A DNA stretch of 64,000 nucleotides from Gammaproteobacteria bacterium. Lineage in GTDB: Bacteria > Pseudomonadota > Gammaproteobacteria > SZUA-229. The notes beneath the pieces are model-generated. The model saw nothing but the letters and a program-made list of their open reading frames with translations, made no database searches and was not told the DNA's origin. Below are positions 57,371 to 64,000 of the stretch, piece by piece. The stretch spans positions 29,017-93,016 of the forward strand of contig JAOUKV010000012.1 of the NCBI GenBank assembly GCA_029882355.1, in the 5' to 3' direction. Position 1 is the first letter of the stretch. Every line of letters starts with the position of its first letter. A program made the translations under genes and the position numbers.

Positions 57371-59782
57371 CTAACTAAACAGGGCCAACTCTATCCAGAA
57401 GACACTGCCCTCACCCTGCTTGCTCTCCACACCAATACTACCTCCCATGATCTCGATCAGGTACTTGGTGATAACCAGGCCTATGCCGGTACCTTCAACG
57501 TTATTTTTGGCGCTCAGGCGTTCAAATGAAGTAAATAATTTAGTAATTTCTTTTTCAGTCAAGCCATCACCGGTGTCGGTAATGCGGATACGTAGGCGCT
57601 GTTCATCGATAACATGACAGTCCAGTGTAATAGTGCCTTGTGGATGATTATATTTCACCGCATTTGTAAACAGGTTCACCAGCACCTGCTTGAGACGCGT
57701 GTAGTCAGCCATTACACTGTAACCCATGCAACTAATGTTATCGATGACTTGCAACTGACGTGCTTCTGCCTGGATGCGGGTCAAACTAATGCATTGTTGC
57801 AGCAAATCATCAATGCATACTTCTTCCATGGAAATTTCCAGCTTACCGGATTCGATTTTTGCCAGATCAAGCACATCATTGATAAGAATTAACAGATGTT
57901 CACCTGCAGCAAGAATCTCTTTGACATTATCGCGTTGCGTGTCATTGAAACCCTCTGCATCCATCTCCAACAATTGCCCAAATCCCAAAATTGCATTCAT
58001 TGGTGTGCGCAATTCATGACTCATGCTGGACAAAAATTCAGACTTGGCCTGATTTGCTCTATCTGCTTCGTCACGTGCACTAACTAATGCCTGCTCTGCT
58101 TTTTTGCGTTCACTAATATCACGAAACGTAACAACTGCACCGACTACATTTTTATCTTTTATTAGTGGTGAACTAATATATTCAACTGGAAAACTGGTAC
58201 CGTCTTTTCGCCAAAAAACCTCATCATCGACCTCATTTAACACACCACTGGTGAATGAAGCTGAGATCGGACAGTTCTCGCGTAGATAGTTTGTTCCATC
58301 GGGATAAGAGTGATGTATCAACTCATGCAAGGTATGATCGAGCAACTCTTCTTGCGTATAACCCAGCATGTCACAAACAGCAGGATTCACAAAAGTAGTC
58401 CTGCCATCAGCATCCAGACCATAAATACCTTCAACAATCGATTCGAGTATTAGATGATTATGTGCTTCAGTTTCCATGAGGCGACGAGTGCGTTCTTCAA
58501 CCAGCTCCTCCAGCTCGTCCTGTGACAGCTTCAAAGCATGAGCTCTGTGCGCCAGAAAAAGCAGAAAGAGGGTTGCGGTGCAGGCGAGCAATAGTGCCAG
58601 AGCACTCAGAATAAGCAGGTTTTGTCGTAGCCTATAATAATCAGCCAGAGCTTCACTGACGTTAATCTCGCTGACCATGCCCAAACCTAAATAGTTATCC
58701 CATTGCCAGACGCTAAAAACGGGAATACCGCGATAACCTCTGTGACCGGCGAAATCACTGTTAATGATGAACTCATTCTCACCATTAGAATCATCCTTAT
58801 TGACATTGTTCGCAGTCTTAACCATCGATGCTGCTACGAATGTCAACGGCCAACTGTCGCGAGCATTCAAAGGTATATACCCTTCAAACAGATTGTCACC
58901 AGGATCGCGTAATGACAGTATTTGCTTCCCTTCTTTATTAGCATCAAGCACCCCGACCTCAATTAACTGGTCGTTAAACCGGCTATCAGTGACCATCCGA
59001 CCTTCTTTATCCATGGCATAACTTTCACCACTGCCGCCGATTTGACCATCCCACATGATCTGCGAAAGCATGCCACCCTGACGTAAACGCTGAGCAACCA
59101 CAGCCAATACCGTATCATTTTCATCAATGACAGGGGCTGCAAAAAACATGGTAAGGGCTTTGCTCTCATCGGCCAGTTTATCTTGTTGTTCAATATCAAC
59201 ATCTGACTCAATAGGAGGTATAAAGACAGCATTGCCATCAAAAGCCATCTTTAACAAATAGGGGCTTTGTTTTTCGATGAGATTGATACTACCGATATTA
59301 CTGTTTCTGCGTGAGCCAATACTAATGCGATCAGGACTGATAATAAAAAAACCAACCTCACCAAATTCATCGGTTCGGTCATCAAAAAAACGTCGCATTG
59401 CGGCCAGCTCTTTGGATTTTTTTAAAACCTCAGCATCAGCTTCAACAGCAAGGAGTTTTCTGGTTAATGTAATGAGTTCATTATTCCGTCCTATCTCAGC
59501 GAGATATCTTTGCTGAGAACGCACCCATCTTTCGGTTTGTCCCAGTGTATTATTGAGTGTTATCTTGAGATCTCGTTCGACACTGGTGAGGGTCTGCTTA
59601 TAGTTGCTATCCAGCGTTTGCCATATCAACATGAAAACCAGCATAACAATGAAAACCAGTGAAAGGAGAACACCGAGCCTGAATTTAACTGAGCCAAAAT
59701 AACCCTCTATGGTTTCATCAGAAACCAAATGCCGAAAGCTGTTGATTAGAACCGCTTCATTACTGGAAGATTTTTTAGTCAT
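57371..59782 (-). CDS. Membrane sensor histidine kinase with periplasmic sensor and PAS domain
   Basis: This 803-residue kinase has a membrane helix near residue 32-50 and a periplasmic region to about residue 380 that looks like a dCache-type sensor (NNTLGQTERWVRSQQRYLAEIG, FFIISPDRISIGS). A second helix near 390-410 is followed by a PAS domain with PAC (HNHLILESIVEGIYGLDADG, VVGAVVTFRDISERKKA). HisKA (FLSSMSHELRTPMNAIL) and HATPase (NAVKYNHPQG, ITDTGDGLTEKE, GTGIGLVITK) complete it. There is no receiver domain. The transmitter half is very like that of the next kinase. Confidence 0.9.
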   Translation of the reverse strand: MTKKSSSNEAVLINSFRHLVSDETIEGYFGSVKFRLGVLLSLVFIVMLVFMLIWQTLDSNYKQTLTSVERDLKITLNNTLGQTERWVRSQQRYLAEIGRNNELITLTRKLLAVEADAEVLKKSKELAAMRRFFDDRTDEFGEVGFFIISPDRISIGSRRNSNIGSINLIEKQSPYLLKMAFDGNAVFIPPIESDVDIEQQDKLADESKALTMFFAAPVIDENDTVLAVVAQRLRQGGMLSQIMWDGQIGGSGESYAMDKEGRMVTDSRFNDQLIEVGVLDANKEGKQILSLRDPGDNLFEGYIPLNARDSWPLTFVAASMVKTANNVNKDDSNGENEFIINSDFAGHRGYRGIPVFSVWQWDNYLGLGMVSEINVSEALADYYRLRQNLLILSALALLLACTATLFLLFLAHRAHALKLSQDELEELVEERTRRLMETEAHNHLILESIVEGIYGLDADGRTTFVNPAVCDMLGYTQEELLDHTLHELIHHSYPDGTNYLRENCPISASFTSGVLNEVDDEVFWRKDGTSFPVEYISSPLIKDKNVVGAVVTFRDISERKKAEQALVSARDEADRANQAKSEFLSSMSHELRTPMNAILGFGQLLEMDAEGFNDTQRDNVKEILAAGEHLLILINDVLDLAKIESGKLEISMEEVCIDDLLQQCISLTRIQAEARQLQVIDNISCMGYSVMADYTRLKQVLVNLFTNAVKYNHPQGTITLDCHVIDEQRLRIRITDTGDGLTEKEITKLFTSFERLSAKNNVEGTGIGLVITKYLIEIMGGSIGVESKQGEGSVFWIELALFS

Positions 59783-59897
59783 TTATTGCCTTAACAATCA
59801 GGGAGAAATGAAATTCAGGATAAATAAATCTTCCCATATGAAAATGGCCATAGCAAGAGCTAGAAAGCTGGATCAAAACGAAACATCATCTTCAAAA

Positions 59898-61376
59898 TCA
59901 AGCCAACTTAACTTCAATCCAAAAGGTAGTACCTTCACTTGGCGTACTCTCAACCCCAATAGCACCACCCATGAGCTCAATTAAGTGCTTGGTGATAACC
60001 AGGCCAATACCAGTACCTTCAACATTGTTGACAGTATTCAGACGTTCAAAGGAGGTAAACAATTTTGTAATTTCTTGATCTGTTAATCCATCACCTGTAT
60101 CGGTGACATGAATGCGCAGGCGTTGTTCATGAGCAACCTCACAACTTAATGTAATACAACCCTGATCTCGATTATATTTAACGGCATTGGAGAGAAGATT
60201 TAGGATCACCTGTTTAAGTCGAGTGTAATCTGCAATCACAGAATAACCTCTACAACTAATCTTATCAATAAGTTCAAGCTGGCGTTCTTTTGCCTGCACG
60301 CCAATTAAAGTAATACACTGACTCAGTAAATCATCAACATGGACTTTTTCCATGGACATTTCCAACTTGCCCGACTCAATTTTAGCCAAATCAAGTACAT
60401 CATTGATCAGACTTAATAAGTGATGCCCCGCTTCAAGAATCTCATTGACATTATCACGCTGTAATTCATTAAAACCTTCTGAATCCAGCTCAAGTAGTTG
60501 CCCAAAACCAAGAATCGCGTTCATGGGTGTACGCAATTCATGACTCATACTAGATAAAAATTCTGACTTGGCCTGATTTGCTTTTTCGGCTTTGGTCTTC
60601 TCAACCAGTAAATTCTCCATGGTCAAACGCTGAAGACTCATAATATTATCCAGTGGCATTACAATTTTGGAATATACATAATAAATCAACATTAAAAATA
60701 ATAACGCGCCAACAACAACCATCATGACCAATAAGGTATTCAACTGGTTCGACTTAAGTTGACTATCTAAGCGCATCAATTCAACAACATGATCTATTTC
60801 AGCAACCGTTTTATTTGCCTGATCGAGTAATCGACGAACAAAACGATTACTCGAGATTGAATCTGAATTTGTTCTCAAACTTAATAGTGAAATTCTTTTT
60901 AACTCTTGCCACTCATCAAAAACGTTACTCAACTCACCGAGTATTTCATCATCCTTTAGCGCTGTAATATCTATGATATTTTCAACCACCGGCTCAACAA
61001 CAGCTCCATTCAAATGAGCTAAAGCACCAGTACGAATTAAAATTTTACCGCCATTAATTAAAGCATCATGTACTTTTTCAAATTCTTTTTCAGTTAGATC
61101 AACTTTCTTTTTCTCTGACAAAGCCATTGCCAGATCTGAGGTAGCGAGACCTATCAGTGTCTGATTAATTTCACTGGCATATTGATAAATATACATTCTT
61201 TGCCGACCGGCAATATTTAATAAATTATTATCATGTTCTTTTGCCGATATAGTCATTGCAAAAATGATATAGGCGACTGACAACAGAATCATAAAAATTG
61301 ATAATAATAAAGTAAAACGCAACATAAGATCACGTTTAAGTTCCTTGTATCGAATGTCACGAAACAGGATACTCAT
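59898..61376 (-). CDS. Sensor histidine kinase with PilJ/NarX-like periplasmic domain
   Basis: This 492-residue kinase has a membrane helix near residues 20-45 and a periplasmic helical domain with NLLNIAGRQRMYIYQYA. This matches the P-box-like AGRQRM motif of the PilJ/NarX nitrate-sensor family (PF13675). A second helix lies near residue 215-235, then HisKA (FLSSMSHELRTPMNAIL) and HATPase (NAVKYNRDQG, TDTGDGLTDQE, GTGIGLVITK). Its ATG overlaps the stop of the PhnD-like gene upstream by 1 bp (TAATG), so a binding-protein-linked sensor is plausible. Confidence 0.9.
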   Translation of the reverse strand: MSILFRDIRYKELKRDLMLRFTLLLSIFMILLSVAYIIFAMTISAKEHDNNLLNIAGRQRMYIYQYASEINQTLIGLATSDLAMALSEKKKVDLTEKEFEKVHDALINGGKILIRTGALAHLNGAVVEPVVENIIDITALKDDEILGELSNVFDEWQELKRISLLSLRTNSDSISSNRFVRRLLDQANKTVAEIDHVVELMRLDSQLKSNQLNTLLVMMVVVGALLFLMLIYYVYSKIVMPLDNIMSLQRLTMENLLVEKTKAEKANQAKSEFLSSMSHELRTPMNAILGFGQLLELDSEGFNELQRDNVNEILEAGHHLLSLINDVLDLAKIESGKLEMSMEKVHVDDLLSQCITLIGVQAKERQLELIDKISCRGYSVIADYTRLKQVILNLLSNAVKYNRDQGCITLSCEVAHEQRLRIHVTDTGDGLTDQEITKLFTSFERLNTVNNVEGTGIGLVITKHLIELMGGAIGVESTPSEGTTFWIEVKLA

Positions 61377-62353
61377 TAACGAATTACCATATAAGATGAG
61401 TCCTGCGCCTGTTTTTTCATTTGACGAATACCATCATAATTACTGTCATCGACAACCGTGAATCGATCCACCAGTACTTTTTCAAGAATGGCTTTCCCGA
61501 CAGGATCATCTTTCATACCCAGCAGAATATCCTTGATTTTATTCCTCAGCGATACAGGGGTTTTAACCGAGACCACTACAGGAGGAATACCCGCTGGCCC
61601 CAGAGTTTTGATGATTTTTGTCTGCGATGCATACTTTGGATTTTTAATTAAATCATAATCATAGACTAACGAATCTACGGCACTTGCATCAGACTTACCT
61701 GATGCCACCATACGGATTGACTCTTCATGCGAACCAGCCCGAACAACCGACCCGAAAAAACCTTTTGTTTCACCCATTTCTATGAGTTGCGCTCTGGGCA
61801 TGTTGTAACCAGAATTTGATATTTCATCATTAAAAACGAAGCGAAGCCCTTTTAAATCAGAAAAATTATTGATTTTGCTATCTTTATGCACAATCACATA
61901 AGAATAATAGATGGGCTTATCTTTATATTTAGGATCTTTCATCACCGGTGCCAGCAAAAGATCAATGCTCGGTTGTGGTTGATCCTTTTCCATCACATAC
62001 GGTAAGCCACAAATAAAACCAATATCAGCCATTCCAGAATCGAGCATCGAATTAATTGTGCTATAAGAAAAACCCGAAACAAAAGCTACTTTATGATTTA
62101 GTTTCTCTGCCAGATAACGAGCTATTTCATCATAGATCGCAACCCCACTTTCTGAAACAAAAGCGGCAGACATCACTACGCGAATTTCTGCATGCTCACT
62201 GCCTTCCTGTTCCGTAGACGTCATATCTTCATGTGCCATGGACAAAATGGGGAAAGTAAGTGATGAAAATAAATAAAATAAAGTGGCAGCAACTATATTT
62301 AGTAGATACGATTTTTTTATTTTCACTATGTTCAATGCCATCATCTTCTCCAT
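61376..62353 (-). CDS. PhnD/SsuA-like periplasmic binding protein
   Basis: This 325-residue exported protein has a hydrophobic signal segment (YLLNIVAATLFYLFSSLTFPIL) and a PhnD-type two-lobe fold: VVMSAAFVSESGVAIYDEIARYLAEKL, ADIGFICGLPYV, YYSYVIVHKDSKINNFSDLKG, and DASAVDSLVYDYDL. PhnD proteins bind phosphonates or related ligands, but no ABC transporter genes are here; the partner is probably the overlapping kinase gene. A second start at 62341, after GGAG, is also good. Confidence 0.88.
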   Translation of the reverse strand: MEKMMALNIVKIKKSYLLNIVAATLFYLFSSLTFPILSMAHEDMTSTEQEGSEHAEIRVVMSAAFVSESGVAIYDEIARYLAEKLNHKVAFVSGFSYSTINSMLDSGMADIGFICGLPYVMEKDQPQPSIDLLLAPVMKDPKYKDKPIYYSYVIVHKDSKINNFSDLKGLRFVFNDEISNSGYNMPRAQLIEMGETKGFFGSVVRAGSHEESIRMVASGKSDASAVDSLVYDYDLIKNPKYASQTKIIKTLGPAGIPPVVVSVKTPVSLRNKIKDILLGMKDDPVGKAILEKVLVDRFTVVDDSNYDGIRQMKKQAQDSSYMVIR

Positions 62354-62464
62354 TTACTCTTGATCAACATTTATTTCGGTTTTTATAATACAACTACCTA
62401 AAACCTGAAAAAAAAACAGGAACCATCATTATTTACACCTGTTTCGCATATTGTTATTGACCAA

Positions 62465-62863
62465 CTATTTTTCATGAGCATTTAATAAATGTTTCTCTAC
62501 TGTCAGCAGCAGAGCTTTTACATCTATCGGCTTAGTCACATAATCGTTAAAACCTGCATCTAGTCCCTTTTTAACATCTTTGGGCATAGCATTTGCACTG
62601 ACAGCAATAACTGGCTTATCGCGGGTTGTATCCCGCTGCCGTAAATGTTTGAGAACTTCAAAACCATTAATACCTGGTAAGTTAATATCCAGCAGAATTA
62701 AGTCTGGCTCATGCTCTAAAGCCAACTCTAACCCTAATAGTGGCTCTTCAGCACTCAGCATATTGATATCATCACGACGTCCCAGTAGCTGAGAAACTAA
62801 CCGTAAGTTAGCAGGGTTATCTTCTATATAAAGAACTGTGTATTCATTTTTTTTTATTGTCAT
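62465..62863 (-). CDS. Single-domain response regulator (DivK-like)
   Basis: This 132-residue receiver has TVLYIEDNPANLRLV, the phospho-acceptor Asp in LILLDINLPGING (about residue 58) and the Thr/Ser and Lys signatures VIAVSANAMPKDVKKGLDAG and DYVTKPID. It has no output domain and resembles the receivers attached to hybrid kinases. It lies upstream of the PhnD-kinase-kinase genes in the same direction and is probably their cognate receiver. The ATG at 62863 is chosen; the longer frame to 62962 is not conserved in character. Confidence 0.88.
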   Translation of the reverse strand: MTIKKNEYTVLYIEDNPANLRLVSQLLGRRDDINMLSAEEPLLGLELALEHEPDLILLDINLPGINGFEVLKHLRQRDTTRDKPVIAVSANAMPKDVKKGLDAGFNDYVTKPIDVKALLLTVEKHLLNAHEK

Positions 62864-62980
62864 AGTAAATCGTGGGTTTGAATTCGTGTTTTGATATTGC
62901 CATATGTAACCATAATGATACACATGACAAAAAAAGGGGAAATAAAGCCTTGTTAAAAACAAGGTGAAACAGATTAAAGA

Positions 62981-64000
62981 CTATTTGAACTCTTTGATTT
63001 TTTTTGTTTTTTTCAACTTCTTAGGTTTAATGGGGCGAGTATCCAAATGTGACTCTGGCACGTTATTAACGGGTTTAAATTCTGCCATAGATTTACGCGT
63101 TATTAGTTGTTGAATCAGACGTTCAATGGCGGAGAGTTCTTTAAATTCATCGGCACAAACCAGTGATATAGCTTCTCCCTTTGCACCTGCACGGCCAGTG
63201 CGACCGATTCGATGGATGTAATCTTCCGCGACATGGGGCATATCGAAGTTAACGACTTGTGGTAGCTGGTCAATATCCAGTCCACGGGCGGCAAGATCGG
63301 TGGCAACTAAAACCTGAAGATCACCATTTTTAAATTCAGCTAATACTCTGGTGCGAGCACCCTGACTTTTGTCACCATGAATGGCCGCTGTATTAATGCC
63401 CCTCTCCTGCAGGTAACGTGTTAATCGATCGGCACCATTTTTGGTTCTGACAAACACCAGCACCTGCTGCCAGTCATTGTCTTTAATCAATTTTGTCAGC
63501 AGTGCTGATTTTTTCTTTTTATCAACAGCATACATCCACTGATTTACCGAGCTTGCCACGACATTCACCGGGTTGACTGAAATCTCAACGGGATTATTAA
63601 CAATGGCTTTAGCCAGCAAACGAATCTCATCTGAAAATGTCGCCGAGAACATCAGATTTTGACGCTGCGCTGGTAACAAAGTCATGATTTTTTGGATCTC
63701 TTCGGCAAAACCCATATTCAGCATTTTGTCGGCTTCGTCCAAAACCAGCACTTCCAGTGATTTAAACTTGATCGCATTCTGATCATACAAATCCAGTAAA
63801 CGACCGGGAGTGGCTATCAGGATATCAGCGCCTTTGCGCAGCTTCATCATCTGCGGATTGATCTTGACACCACCAAACACCACGGTAGAACGTAGCGGCA
63901 GGTTTCTACCGTAGATGGCAACGCTGTCTGCAACCTGAGCCGCTAGCTCACGTGTCGGCACTAATATAAGCGCTCGTACCTGATTAGCCTGAACACCACT
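62981..64000 (-). CDS. DEAD-box RNA helicase (RhlE-like), 5' end outside the window
   Basis: The frame is open to the right edge, so the N-terminus with the Q motif and Walker A is missing. Visible are [10 protein letters not shown] (motif Ia), [16 protein letters not shown] (DEAD), FSATF (SAT), [12 protein letters not shown] and [10 protein letters not shown] (motif VI). A basic C-terminal tail rich in lysine ([13 protein letters not shown]) follows, as in the RhlE group. It unwinds RNA, typically in ribosome assembly or mRNA decay. I cannot distinguish RhlE from close relatives without the N-terminus. Confidence 0.9.
   Translation of the reverse strand, partial: SGVQANQVRALILVPTRELAAQVADSVAIYGRNLPLRSTVVFGGVKINPQMMKLRKGADILIATPGRLLDLYDQNAIKFKSLEVLVLDEADKMLNMGFAEEIQKIMTLLPAQRQNLMFSATFSDEIRLLAKAIVNNPVEISVNPVNVVASSVNQWMYAVDKKKKSALLTKLIKDNDWQQVLVFVRTKNGADRLTRYLQERGINTAAIHGDKSQGARTRVLAEFKNGDLQVLVATDLAARGLDIDQLPQVVNFDMPHVAEDYIHRIGRTGRAGAKGEAISLVCADEFKELSAIERLIQQLITRKSMAEFKPVNNVPESHLDTRPIKPKKLKKTKKIKEFK

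Overview
The window is an ordinary stretch of bacterial chromosome, densely coding and moderately AT-rich. It comes from a gammaproteobacterium. The grounds are gene content and order: the nrdR-ribD-ribE-ribBA-ribH-nusB-thiL-pgpA block, ettA, slyX, aat, the rluB-scpB-scpA-trpS-yciO block beside yciB/yciI, mnmC, and ppsA followed by ppsR. I cannot name the genus. There is no phage, plasmid backbone, insertion sequence with a transposase, or CRISPR array.

Layout. 1-3919: the start of smc, then queF, a short FGGY sugar kinase, a CysZ/EI24-like membrane protein and slyX. 3920-6500: an accessory island with two copies of a lipoprotein gene plus a zinc-phospholipase-like gene. Both phospholipase copies are broken, one by a 126-bp palindromic element and the other by a REP-like repeat. 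6500-8763: an ArsS-type radical SAM gene with two glycosyltransferases (TIGR04283/TIGR04282 type). 8845-17898: an SCP2-like gene, then a long leftward run of glyA, nrdR, ribD, a proteasome/HslV-like Ntn hydrolase, ribE, ribBA, ribH, nusB, thiL, pgpA and an aspartic protease. 18167-19831: ettA.

19864-30796 is a complete leftward chemotaxis cluster: cheY, cheA, a ParA-type ATPase, a STAS protein, cheR, cheD, cheB, a CheZ-like protein, an MCP, cheW and a receiver/degenerate-GGDEF protein. A second receiver gene diverges from it at 31149. 31598-37091 holds rarA, lolA, ftsK and ald; trxB, a FemAB/GNAT-like protein and aat run rightward to 40001. 40111-41683 is a small accessory patch with a 28-residue membrane peptide, an NTF2-like protein and a pentapeptide-repeat protein.

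41906-53660 carries a KefB-like antiporter, mnmC, a YciK-type SDR, a double thioredoxin-fold protein, rluB, scpB, scpA, trpS, an M50 protease, a YciO-type protein, yciB and yciI. A tRNA-Leu(CAA) follows, then ppsA-ppsR. 57371-62863 is a signalling module: a PhnD-like binding protein, two hybrid-free histidine kinases with closely related transmitter halves, and a lone receiver. A DEAD-box helicase gene runs off the right edge.

The points most worth a second look are the Ntn hydrolase inside the riboflavin operon, the palindrome-broken lipoprotein/phospholipase repeat, the CheZ-like protein whose C-terminal tail resembles that of CheD, the 28-residue membrane peptide, and the PhnD/kinase module.
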